From Oscillospiraceae bacterium (GTDB taxonomy: Bacteria > Bacillota > Clostridia > Oscillospirales > Oscillospiraceae): a stretch of DNA of 8,568 bases. The DNA lies in assembly GCA_016290695.1 (NCBI GenBank), contig JAEEUX010000099.1, positions 1-8,568 on the forward strand, read 5' to 3'. Shown one piece after another: positions 1 through 6,414 of the stretch. Position 1 is the stretch's first letter, and each line of letters starts with the position of its first letter. The notes under the pieces were generated by a model. That model was not told the DNA's origin and ran no database searches. It saw only the letters and a program-made list of their open reading frames with translations. The position numbers were made by a program, and so were the translations under genes.

Positions 1-1229
1 GAAGCGGCGAGCCTCGCGTTCTTCCCATAGTGCAGAGTACGACGTATAAATACGATACTGGCGAGGACATGGGCAGGCTTTTCGACCTTGAGGAGGACGG
101 ATATTTTTACAGCCGCCTCCAGAACCCCACCTGTGACGCCGTCGCCGCAAAAATTGCGGCGCTGGAGGGTGGCAGCTCCGCCGTTTTGACCGGTTCCGGC
201 ATGGCGGCGAACTTCCTTGCCGCGTTCAATATCTGTGGCTGCGGAGATCATATCGTGAGTTCCTCACAGATTTACGGCGGCACCTTCAACCTCTTTTCCG
301 TAACAATGAAGCGCATGGGCGTCGAGGTCACGTTTATCAGCCCCGATTCTACGGACGAAGAAATTGACGCCGCGTTCAGGGACAACACGAAGATGCTTTT
401 CGGCGAAACCATTTCCAACCCCTCGCTATGCGTCCTTGACATTGAGCGTTTTGCTGCTGCAGCGCACAGGCACGGCGTTCCGCTTATCGTTGACAATACC
501 TTCGCTACGCCGATAAACTGCCGCCCGATAGAGTGGGGCGCGGATGTTGTCGTTCATTCCACAACTAAGTACATGGACGGTCACGCTTCCGTTCTCGGCG
601 GCGCAATAGTCGACGCGGGTAAATTTGACTGGCTGGCTCACGCAGATAAGTTTCCCGGTCTCACTCAGCCGGATGAGAGCTATCACGGCGTAGTCTACGC
701 CGAGAAATACGGCAATGGCGAAGCCTTTATACGCAAATGCGTTGCCCAGCTTATGCGCGACCTCGGAACCGTTCAGGCTCCGATGAACGCCTTTATGCTT
801 AATCTCGGGCTTGAAAGCCTCCATGTCCGTGTTCCTCGCCACTGCGAGAACGCGCTCAAGATCGCGCGCTTCCTTGAAGCTCATCCGCAGGTAAGCTGGG
901 TAAACTATTCCGGCCTTGAGTCGAATAAATACTATAAGCTCGCACAGAAGTATCTCCCGAACGGTTCCTGTGGAGTTATTTCCTTCGGCGTGAAGGGCGG
1001 CAAAGCGGGCGCAAGCGCCTTTATGGCTCGGCTTAAGCTCGCCGCCATCGTTACCCACGTTGCCGACGCGCGAACCTGTGTTCTACATCCCGCCAGCACG
1101 ACTCACCGCCAGATGAACGACGCCGAACTCGAAGCGGCTGGCGTATCGCCAGATCTTATCCGCCTGAGCGTCGGCATAGAGGACGTGGACGATATTATCA
1201 GGGATCTTGACCAGGCGCTGAATGGCTGA
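1..1229 (+). CDS. metY: O-acetylhomoserine sulfhydrylase, MetY-like (5' end outside window)
   Basis: PLP-dependent Cys/Met-metabolism enzyme, probably converting O-acetyl-L-homoserine and sulfide to homocysteine in the cytoplasm. The frame is open to the left edge: the codons before the GTG at 30 read SGEPRVLPI, which continues directly into the family's usual VQSTTYKYD start region. The GTG is therefore an internal Val, and roughly 15-20 N-terminal residues lie outside the window. Visible family marks are the YSRLQNPT motif (bases 108-131; Tyr and Arg bind the PLP phosphate of the neighbouring subunit), VDNTFATP (Asp at 492-494, pairs with the PLP ring), and STTKYMDGH with the Schiff-base Lys at 567-569. 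The C-terminal stretch THVADART...LHPAST...RLSVGIE is also typical. The QPDESYHGVVY segment favours MetY over cystathionine synthase or lyase, though methionine gamma-lyase-like activity cannot be excluded. It overlaps mrnC by 8 bases. Any SAM riboswitch or promoter would lie upstream. Confidence 0.9.
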   Translation, partial: SGEPRVLPIVQSTTYKYDTGEDMGRLFDLEEDGYFYSRLQNPTCDAVAAKIAALEGGSSAVLTGSGMAANFLAAFNICGCGDHIVSSSQIYGGTFNLFSVTMKRMGVEVTFISPDSTDEEIDAAFRDNTKMLFGETISNPSLCVLDIERFAAAAHRHGVPLIVDNTFATPINCRPIEWGADVVVHSTTKYMDGHASVLGGAIVDAGKFDWLAHADKFPGLTQPDESYHGVVYAEKYGNGEAFIRKCVAQLMRDLGTVQAPMNAFMLNLGLESLHVRVPRHCENALKIARFLEAHPQVSWVNYSGLESNKYYKLAQKYLPNGSCGVISFGVKGGKAGASAFMARLKLAAIVTHVADARTCVLHPASTTHRQMNDAELEAAGVSPDLIRLSVGIEDVDDIIRDLDQALNG

Positions 1230-1638
1230 TATGAAGGATTATTTCGATACCGAATTAACGCAGACTGAAATCGAAAATCTCAGCTCTCTCGCCCTGGCAC
1301 ATATCGGGGACGCTGTTTTTGAGCTTCTCGTTCGCGGACAGGTGATTTCAAAGCGCAAGGCTATGGTAGGGAAGCTTCATGCGGAGACAATAAAGTACGT
1401 AAACGCGCGCTCGCAGGCGGAGTTTGCTCGTGAGCTCATGCCCGAGCTCAGCGAGAAAGAGCGCGCCGTCTTTAAACGCGGACGCAACAGCCGTGTAAAT
1501 TCCGTGCCGAAAAATATGTCCGTCGCCGATTATCACTCAGCCACAGGACTTGAGGCGCTTTTCGGCTGGCTATGGCTTTCCGGCAAAAAAGAGAGAATAA
1601 GCGAGCTTTTCGGTATTATCGCCGCTACAATTAATTAA
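1222..1638 (+). CDS. mrnC: Mini-ribonuclease III (23S rRNA maturation)
   Basis: Dimeric RNase III-like enzyme without a dsRNA-binding domain. In Bacillus subtilis this family matures 23S rRNA ends. The 138-residue length fits the family. The motif ALAHIGDAVFELLVR (about residues 24-38) holds the metal-binding Asp30; RGRN at 86-89 is conserved; YHSATGLEALFGWLWL (104-119) holds the catalytic Glu111. The ATG at 1222 lies inside the last codons of the metY-like gene (8-base overlap, different frame). A second ATG at 1231, just past that stop, is also possible. Neither has a clear Shine-Dalgarno sequence, so translation is probably coupled to the upstream gene. In Bacillus mrnC follows cysS; here it follows another sulfur amino-acid gene, so a sulfur link is kept with a different partner. 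A terminator follows at once. Confidence 0.93.
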   Translation: MADMKDYFDTELTQTEIENLSSLALAHIGDAVFELLVRGQVISKRKAMVGKLHAETIKYVNARSQAEFARELMPELSEKERAVFKRGRNSRVNSVPKNMSVADYHSATGLEALFGWLWLSGKKERISELFGIIAATIN

Positions 1639-1644
1639 TTATCA

Positions 1645-1685
1645 GCGCGGGGCGAGGTCTTGTCCTCTCTCCGCGCCGTTTGTTT
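1645..1685 (+). terminator. Rho-independent terminator after mrnC
   Basis: GCGCGGGGCGAGG (1645-1657) pairs with CCTCTCTCCGCGC (1664-1676), 13 positions with one G-U pair and one mismatch around a 6-base loop. It is followed by the T-rich CGTTTGTTT. It ends the metY-like/mrnC unit and separates it from rqcH. I saw no clear promoter in the 35 bases between it and rqcH, so some read-through may feed that gene. Confidence 0.75.
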
Positions 1686-1720
1686 CAGCCTTCTATATGG
1701 ATGAGTGAGGAGGATAAATA

Positions 1721-3472
1721 ATGCCCTTAGACGCGATATGCGTTTCCGCGCTCGCGGCGGAACTTAATAATGAAATATCGAACATGAAAATAGACCGCGT
1801 TCAGCAGCCGGAAAAGGATGTTTTCATATTTCAGCTTCGCGGCCCGGGAAAGAATTGCAGGCTTCTCGTTTCGGCAGGCTCCGGCAGCGCGAGGGTGCAT
1901 ATTACGGCGCTGAACCGTGAAAACCCGCAGACCCCGCCGATGTTTTGTATGCTGCTGAGAAAATACCTCGTCGGAGCAAAAATCCTATCCGTTACTCAGC
2001 CGGAAGGGGAACGACTGATTTGCCTCTCGCTCGAAGCGATGGATGAAATGGGCTGCATCGTTCAAAGGCAGCTTTACTGCGAGATGCTCGGGCGGCACGC
2101 AAACCTTATCCTTAATGATGAAAACTCCCGTATTATCGACTGTTTCCGCCGCGTCGATGCCTCCGAATCGGAAAAAAGGCAGCTTCTGCCCGGTCTGTTT
2201 TATCATCTCCCGCCAAAGCCGGATAAGAACGACTTTTTCGCCTGCGGGACAGAAGCGTTTTTGCGCGAACTGAACGCGGCGCCGAAGGACATGACGGCAG
2301 ATAAGTGGCTCGTCTCTGCGTTTTGCGGCATTTCGCCGCTCGGCGCGCGGGAGATAGTATACAGCGCCTGCAGGGAAGTGAGCGCAAAGCTTTCGGATAT
2401 CCCTGCCGAGAAGCTTATCGCGGCTTATGAATTATATCGCGGACGCGTCCGTTCGGGCGATTTTGAGCCAGTGATGCTTTATCGAGATGCTGCTCCCTTC
2501 GATATATACTGTTTCCCGGTCAAGGAATATGAGGACGCCTGCAAACAGGCTTCATTCAATAGCTTTTCGGAGCTGCTTGATAGCTTTTATACGGAAAAAG
2601 AACGCCTTGAACGCATCGCGCAGCGCGCCCAAACGCTTACGAAAACAGTGAAGAATCTTCGTGACAGGACGGCGAGGAAGCTTGCCGCTCAGACGGAGGA
2701 GCTTAAATCGGCCGCCGAAAGGGAAAGATTTCGTGAATACGGCGACATAATAAAGGCTAACATCTATAAAATGCAGCGCGGCGACGAAGTCCTGCGTGCG
2801 GAAAACTTCTATTCTGAAAACGCAGAGGAAATCAGCATTCCGCTGGACCGCAGGCTAAGCCCGCAGCAGAACGCGGCGAAGTATTACAAGCAATATACCA
2901 AAGCGAAAAACGCTGAGAAAATACTCCGTGAACAGACGCAAACAGCTGAGACTGAGCTTGATTACTTTGAAAGCGTGCTTGACGAATTAAAACGCGCGGA
3001 CAGCGAAAAGGACCTCACGGATATCAAAAACGAGCTCGTTGAAGAAGGCTATATCCGTCAGCAGCAGACGAAACAGAAGAAAATGAAGACACCGGAAACA
3101 AAGCCTCTCGTTTTTCAGAGTGAGACGGGTGCTGCTATCTACTGCGGCAGGAACAACCTGCAAAACGACCGCCTGACGCTGAAAGACGCCATGCGCGGCG
3201 ACATTTGGCTCCACACACAGAAGATACACGGTTCCCACGTTATAATATCCTGTGCCGGAGAGGAACCGGATGAGGCGACGCTCGAAAACGCCGCATGTAT
3301 AGCGGCGTACTATTCGCAGGCGCGAGGCGGCAGTAAAATTCCCGTGGACTATACGCGTGTTAAATATGTCCGTAAGCCATCTGGCGCAAAGCCCGGAATG
3401 GTGATATATACTAATTACAAGACCCTTTATGTTACGCCGGATGAAGCAAAAATAGACGCTTTAAAGAAATAG
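1721..3472 (+). CDS. rqcH: RqcH / NFACT family ribosome quality-control protein
   Basis: Bacterial homologue of eukaryotic Rqc2/NEMF, formerly annotated as fibronectin-binding protein (FbpA). Established role: it binds stalled 50S-peptidyl-tRNA complexes and recruits tRNA-Ala, adding C-terminal Ala tails that mark the chain for degradation. The 583 residues carry the full layout. The NFACT-N domain covers about 1-190 (PPMFCMLLRKYL at 72-83, MLGRHANLIL at 122-131). A helix-hairpin-helix-like segment follows (FCGISPLGAREI, 201-212), then a long charged coiled coil (about 285-455). The NFACT-R domain is near the C-terminus (GRNNLQND 476-483, DIWLH 494-498, GSHV 504-507). The position of the B. 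subtilis Asp97-Arg98 tRNA-binding pair is Glu97-Arg98 here. The start is fixed by AGGAGG at 1708-1713, seven bases upstream. It appears to be a single-gene unit, between a terminator upstream and a two-way hairpin downstream. Confidence 0.93.
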   Translation: MPLDAICVSALAAELNNEISNMKIDRVQQPEKDVFIFQLRGPGKNCRLLVSAGSGSARVHITALNRENPQTPPMFCMLLRKYLVGAKILSVTQPEGERLICLSLEAMDEMGCIVQRQLYCEMLGRHANLILNDENSRIIDCFRRVDASESEKRQLLPGLFYHLPPKPDKNDFFACGTEAFLRELNAAPKDMTADKWLVSAFCGISPLGAREIVYSACREVSAKLSDIPAEKLIAAYELYRGRVRSGDFEPVMLYRDAAPFDIYCFPVKEYEDACKQASFNSFSELLDSFYTEKERLERIAQRAQTLTKTVKNLRDRTARKLAAQTEELKSAAERERFREYGDIIKANIYKMQRGDEVLRAENFYSENAEEISIPLDRRLSPQQNAAKYYKQYTKAKNAEKILREQTQTAETELDYFESVLDELKRADSEKDLTDIKNELVEEGYIRQQQTKQKKMKTPETKPLVFQSETGAAIYCGRNNLQNDRLTLKDAMRGDIWLHTQKIHGSHVIISCAGEEPDEATLENAACIAAYYSQARGGSKIPVDYTRVKYVRKPSGAKPGMVIYTNYKTLYVTPDEAKIDALKK

Positions 3473-3479
3473 AAAATCA

Positions 3480-3522
3480 CCCCGAGGTCCGCCCGTTGTT
3501 TAGGCGTTCCTCGGGGCTTTGT
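3480..3522. terminator. Bidirectional terminator between convergent rqcH and SLH gene
   Basis: CCCCGAGG (3480-3487) pairs perfectly with CCTCGGGG (3509-3516). Inside it, CGCC and GGCG can add pairs. On the + strand it is followed by CTTTGTT; on the - strand the same stem is followed by TGATTTTCTATTTCTTT. It lies between two convergent genes that stop 50 bases apart, so one hairpin probably ends both. Confidence 0.8.
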
Positions 3523-4500
3523 TCACCAACTGAAGCTTAGAAGTGATTTTTTGCCGCGCTCTTTAACTATGTCTATCGAAGAGACTAGCATTTGAGCCGC
3601 TTCACCGCGCGTCAAGCTCGCGCTGCAGTTTTCACTCGAAATGGAGGCTATGCCGCAGGCACCGAGATTTGCTGCTGCCTGCGCCGCCCAAACGGGGATA
3701 TACGCATCCTCAAAATATAAAGACGCCTTAACGTCGCTGAGTTTCAGCGAGTTATTGAGCATTACGGCAGCCTCGGCACGGCTGATTGCCTTATCCGGCG
3801 AGAATACGAGCTTGCCGGACTCGTCGGCATAGCCGCCGATCATTCCGCTGTAAAGCGCTGCGGATATGAAGGGCTTTTCCCATATGGGGATAAGCTCGTC
3901 GTCGGAAAATCCAGTATTCTCAATACCGCTGAGCGGCTCGATTCCCGCGGCACTCATGCACATTGAGAGAAATTCGCCGCGAGTGATGTCGTCGTTTGGG
4001 TTAAAGTAATAGCTTGCGCCGATTTTTTCGCCGGTGTAAATGTTTTCCTCCGCAAGACGAAGCGCGGCGTAGCCTGCGCCGTTGCCCTTCATGTCAGTGT
4101 AATTGACCTTGACGTGCTGCTTCTCGATTTTGATTATTACTTCCGCAGGCTCGGATATATTGCCGACGCTGTCCTCAGCGGCGTAAGTGAAGCTGTCCTT
4201 GCCCTTTTTGCCCTCATAGGGAGTGTATACGAAGCTTGAACCGAAAAGCTGAACGGTTCCCTTGCTCGGTTCCTTTACGATGCGAAAGCTCAGATCGTCG
4301 CCTTCGGGGTCCTCGGCCTTGAAATCGCCTTTTACTGAGACGCCGCGGAAGGTTATTATATCGAAGTTCTGAGCGATGGGCGGATGGTTTTCATGGTTAT
4401 CTGCAGTGAGTGATACAGTTATCAGTTCCGCTGCGTTGACGGAAGCTGTGAGAATGAGACAGATTATGAGAAATGCGATGAATAAACGGTTCTTTTTCAA
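3523..4500 (-). CDS. Secreted SLH-domain surface protein with Ig/cadherin-like domain
   Basis: 325 residues, exported and probably held on the cell wall. An N-terminal signal peptide (MKKN, then a hydrophobic run at about 5-20) ends near VNAA at 21-24. Residues about 38-127 form one beta-sandwich domain of the bacterial Ig/cadherin-like type: the AEDPEGDDLSF and KDSFTYAAEDSVGN signatures are those of the repeats that often build large adhesins, here a single copy. Three SLH motifs follow, about 132-187, 197-252 and 261-312. Each ends in the characteristic ITRGE, ISRAE or LTRGE, the last group of residues that help bind pyruvylated secondary wall polymer in known SLH proteins. No catalytic domain is visible. 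The ribosome binding site GGGAGG lies 7 bases before the ATG, inside a long hairpin (4507-4552). Last gene of a probable three-gene envelope operon; its ligand is unknown. Confidence 0.85.
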   Translation of the reverse strand: MKKNRLFIAFLIICLILTASVNAAELITVSLTADNHENHPPIAQNFDIITFRGVSVKGDFKAEDPEGDDLSFRIVKEPSKGTVQLFGSSFVYTPYEGKKGKDSFTYAAEDSVGNISEPAEVIIKIEKQHVKVNYTDMKGNGAGYAALRLAEENIYTGEKIGASYYFNPNDDITRGEFLSMCMSAAGIEPLSGIENTGFSDDELIPIWEKPFISAALYSGMIGGYADESGKLVFSPDKAISRAEAAVMLNNSLKLSDVKASLYFEDAYIPVWAAQAAANLGACGIASISSENCSASLTRGEAAQMLVSSIDIVKERGKKSLLSFSW

Positions 4501-4506
4501 GAAAAT

Positions 4507-4552
4507 ACCTCCCTGTAAAAAATATCGGTAACCGTATTTTTTGCAGGGAGGT
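4507..4552 (-). promoter_or_regulatory. Long hairpin sequestering the SLH gene's ribosome binding site
   Basis: Read on the - strand, ACCTCCCTG (4552-4544) pairs with CAGGGAGGT (4515-4507), nine perfect pairs. Then come one C/A mismatch (4543/4516), eight A-T pairs (4542-4535 with 4524-4517), and a small CGG/CCG tip with a one-base bulge. The 3' arm contains the GGGAGG ribosome binding site of the SLH gene, whose ATG is 7 bases beyond. The 5' arm thus mimics the 16S anti-Shine-Dalgarno sequence. UAUUUUC follows the stem, so a terminator or attenuator role is also possible. The structure is read directly from sequence; the regulatory effect is inferred. Confidence 0.7.
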
Positions 4553-4576
4553 TAAATTTATTCTGAGATAAATAAA

Positions 4577-5071
4577 TTATTTTTTCAGATAGGAATCGAC
4601 GGCGTCAAAGGCGCTTTTTCGGGTCGAATCGTCAAAAATCGCGTAAACTACATAAAGGCCATAGGTCCTGCGCTCGGCGCTTTCAAGCTTTGGCTTCTCC
4701 TCAGGCATGTATTCGTCCATCCAGTTATCGAGACGGAACTTGAAATAATCGTCTACTCTCTTTTCGATTGCGGCGACGGAGTCGGTGTCGGAAGCCTTGA
4801 AAACACCGAATTCATCGACGTTCGTGCCGAGCGCGTTTATTTCTACGGCGTACTCAGCGCAGCCGGAAAGGTCAAACTGCATGGCACCGGAAATATACGA
4901 ATCCGGCATTTGTACAAAGCTCCAGCCGTCTTTGACCGCGATTATCTGCGTCGTAACGTCTTCCACCGCCGCGTCGTCCTTATAACTCGGCTCAGAGCTG
5001 CCGCAGGAGGCGGCGGAAAGTGCGAATAAAGCTGCAAAAACAATCAGTAAAAGTCTTCTTATGGTTTTCAT
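4577..5071 (-). CDS. DUF4358-family lipoprotein
   Basis: 164-residue predicted lipoprotein of unknown function. The N-terminus is a lipoprotein signal peptide: KTIRR, a hydrophobic run, and the lipobox LSAASC, with Cys23 as the probable acylated residue after cleavage by signal peptidase II. Residues about 38-160 match the DUF4358 pattern as I know it from clostridial genomes: the VDEFGVFKASD segment (85-95), a helical stretch, and WMDEYMPEEKPKLESAE (117-133) before a beta strand with YVVYAIFDD. The domain has no known enzyme activity, and I see no catalytic motif. The ribosome binding site AGGGAGA lies about 10 bases before the ATG, and only 19 bases separate the gene from the upstream SGNH stop codon, so the two are almost certainly co-transcribed. 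The protein is expected on the outer face of the membrane. Confidence 0.82.
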   Translation of the reverse strand: MKTIRRLLLIVFAALFALSAASCGSSEPSYKDDAAVEDVTTQIIAVKDGWSFVQMPDSYISGAMQFDLSGCAEYAVEINALGTNVDEFGVFKASDTDSVAAIEKRVDDYFKFRLDNWMDEYMPEEKPKLESAERRTYGLYVVYAIFDDSTRKSAFDAVDSYLKK

Positions 5072-5090
5072 TTTTCTCTGTCTCCCTGAA

Positions 5091-6131
5091 TTATTGATAT
5101 CCGTGAGTGCGAATGTAGTTAAGGACCTGCTTGAAGCCCGTTTCGTTGAGGTGGAGGCCGTCGCCGTTTTGATATTCCTGCTTTAACCAGCCGTCATCCC
5201 CACGGAGGACGGAGGCTGTGTCGAGATAACGGACGCCATATGCCTCCGCGATGGACTGAATCCAGCCGTTTGCAGCGGTAATGTTATTATTGTTTATTGA
5301 TTTAAGATATTCATAATTTGTCGCGACGGGGAAGATGGACTGAAGAATTATCTTTGTGTTCGGGCAGATGGACTGCGCGTCCGCGACGAGAGAGGAATAC
5401 TCGGATTTGAAATAGTCTTCATCCATAAAAGAAACGCCGTTAACTCCAAGGGTGATGACGAAGTATTCCGGCTGCTTCTTTTCAAGAGCCTCGCGGATGG
5501 TTATTTCCGTCCCTTCATCGGGGTAAACGATGCTGGCAAAGCTCTGATAGGAAAGGGTAAGGGTGCCGTTTGAGGGCGTCCAAACCTGGTTGGTGTTTTT
5601 CCCGTCCTTGAGCACGGCGTAATATTTCATTCCGTAGGTCGTACTGTCTCCGAGGAAGACCATTTTGTCGATATACTCCTGCCCGTAATCGGAGGTTTCC
5701 TTCAATACGGCGCTGCCGGTTGCTTCAGCGCTGATCGTGGGGTTATACTGAGAAGCGTCAGGCGTCGCGGGCGCTTCGGAAACGGGCGGAGCATCCGGCT
5801 CGGAGCTTTCGGCCGGTTCAGTGGTATCCACAGCGCTCTGCGCCGGAGTTTCCTCGGTTGAATTAACCTCCTGGCTGGGCTCGGATTCGCTAACCGGTTC
5901 GTCAGAAGGCTCGGTGACAGGCTCTTCGGAAGGCTCTTCGGAAGGCTCGTTCGTGGGCTCGGCGGAAGGAAGAGGCTCCTCGTCGGGGGCGCTTTCGGCT
6001 GAACCGGAGGCTTCGGCGGTGGCCTGCGGCTCCGGCTCCTTTGTATTTTCAGCCTGCCCCACAAGCTCGCATGAGCAGGCAAAAAGAGCGATTATAACGG
6101 CAAAAAGAACTGGTAAAATAAGTCTTTTCAT
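5091..6131 (-). CDS. SGNH/GDSL-family hydrolase lipoprotein with Pro/Glu/Ser linker
   Basis: 346 residues from the ATG at 6131. I prefer this to the GTG at 6143, because GAGGTGAT at 6146-6139 is a good ribosome binding site for the ATG and overlaps that GTG. A hydrophobic signal segment ends in LFACSC; Cys19 is the likely lipidated residue, though Phe at -2 makes the lipobox imperfect. Residues about 27-130 form a disordered linker rich in Pro, Glu, Ser and Thr with four-residue EPSE-like repeats, a typical wall-spanning spacer. The SGNH domain fills about 140-346: FLGDSTTYG with nucleophile Ser163, GVNG at 229-232 (block III, lacking the usual Asp after Asn), and DGLH with Asp324 and His327. 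The family removes or transfers acyl groups; a wall-polymer O-acetyl substrate is a guess. First gene of the envelope operon. Confidence 0.85.
   Translation of the reverse strand: MKRLILPVLFAVIIALFACSCELVGQAENTKEPEPQATAEASGSAESAPDEEPLPSAEPTNEPSEEPSEEPVTEPSDEPVSESEPSQEVNSTEETPAQSAVDTTEPAESSEPDAPPVSEAPATPDASQYNPTISAEATGSAVLKETSDYGQEYIDKMVFLGDSTTYGMKYYAVLKDGKNTNQVWTPSNGTLTLSYQSFASIVYPDEGTEITIREALEKKQPEYFVITLGVNGVSFMDEDYFKSEYSSLVADAQSICPNTKIILQSIFPVATNYEYLKSINNNNITAANGWIQSIAEAYGVRYLDTASVLRGDDGWLKQEYQNGDGLHLNETGFKQVLNYIRTHGYQ
5920..5948 (-). repeat. 12-bp tandem repeat in linker region of SGNH gene
   Basis: On the + strand, GGCTCTTCGGAA occurs twice in tandem (5920-5931, 5932-5943) followed by a partial third copy, GGCTC (5944-5948). 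In the - strand protein this gives the repeated four residues EEPS. Less exact copies of the same period extend across about 5869-5970. Repeats of this kind usually change copy number by slippage, which alters linker length without changing the frame. Confidence 0.8.
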
Positions 6132-6138
6132 TAAATTT

Positions 6139-6146
6139 ATCACCTC
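6139..6146 (-). promoter_or_regulatory. Ribosome binding site that fixes the SGNH gene start
   Basis: GAGGTGAT on the - strand matches the complement of the 16S rRNA 3' end and sits about 9 bases before the ATG at 6131. The GTG at 6143 that could be called as a start lies within this site and has no comparable site of its own at the right distance. Confidence 0.75.
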
Positions 6147-6216
6147 ATGGATGTTTTGGGCTTGCGAGAATCTTTCGCCCTTGGGCGTAATTACAGCGGA
6201 AACTGCACATGGATGT

Positions 6217-6245
6217 ATTGTATCATATGTACTCGCTTTTTACAA
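6217..6245 (-). promoter_or_regulatory. Promoter of the SGNH/DUF4358/SLH operon
   Basis: On the - strand, -35 TTGTAA (6245-6240), a 17-base spacer, and TGaTACAAT, an extended -10 with TACAAT at 6222-6217. Start of transcription is expected near 6210, leaving a leader of about 79 bases. That leader contains a short CGCC-CAAG-GGCG hairpin (6176-6187) and a second ACATCCATG copy next to the ribosome binding site. Confidence 0.7.
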
Positions 6246-6324
6246 TAAAAACAAGTTTGTATTGCGATGTAAATAATTGCTATTACGCCGCTGAATTGGG
6301 AATTATTTTAATTTAACCATTCTC

Positions 6325-6353
6325 TTTACTTTTTTAAATTGATATGCTAATAT
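6325..6353 (+). promoter_or_regulatory. Promoter of yerC/methyltransferase unit
   Basis: -35 TTTACT (6325-6330), 17-base spacer, then TGcTAATAT, an extended -10 with TAATAT at 6348-6353, in an AT-rich stretch. Start of transcription is expected near 6360, giving a leader of about 55 bases that contains the inverted repeat at 6370-6384. It points away from the - strand promoter at 6217-6245, so the two form a divergent control region. Confidence 0.68.
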
Positions 6354-6369
6354 ATGACTGAAATCAAAA

Positions 6370-6384
6370 GCGCTTGCAAAGCGC
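6370..6384. repeat. Inverted repeat in yerC leader, possible operator
   Basis: GCGCTT-GCA-AAGCGC is a perfect 6-base inverted repeat around a 3-base centre, just downstream of the expected transcription start. It stands out as a GC-rich patch in an AT-rich leader. It could be an operator for a dimeric regulator or a small leader hairpin; nothing in the sequence decides this. Confidence 0.55.
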
Positions 6385-6414
6385 ATCAGAATAAACGAAA
6401 GAGTGGATTTACCG

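Noticed and set aside
30..32. GTG as the start of the metY-like gene
   Set aside because: The frame is open to the left edge and the preceding codons (SGEPRVLPI) match the family N-terminus, so this is an internal Val.
426..1058. 210-residue frame on the - strand opposite the metY-like gene
   Set aside because: The + strand is clearly coding with family motifs throughout; the opposite frame has no recognisable domain.
1694..1699. TATATG as a -10 box for rqcH
   Set aside because: No -35 element at a usable distance; the expected region is the GC-rich terminator stem.
6141..6143. GTG as the start of the SGNH lipoprotein
   Set aside because: It lies within the GAGGTGAT ribosome binding site that serves the ATG at 6131.
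5821..6276. 151-residue + strand frame rich in Gly and Ser
   Set aside because: It is the opposite strand of the low-complexity SGNH linker, where stop codons are rare because of the repeats.
6403..6405. GTG as the start of yerC
   Set aside because: It sits in the purine-rich stretch that best serves as ribosome binding site for the ATG at 6415, and YerC proteins are near 100 residues.
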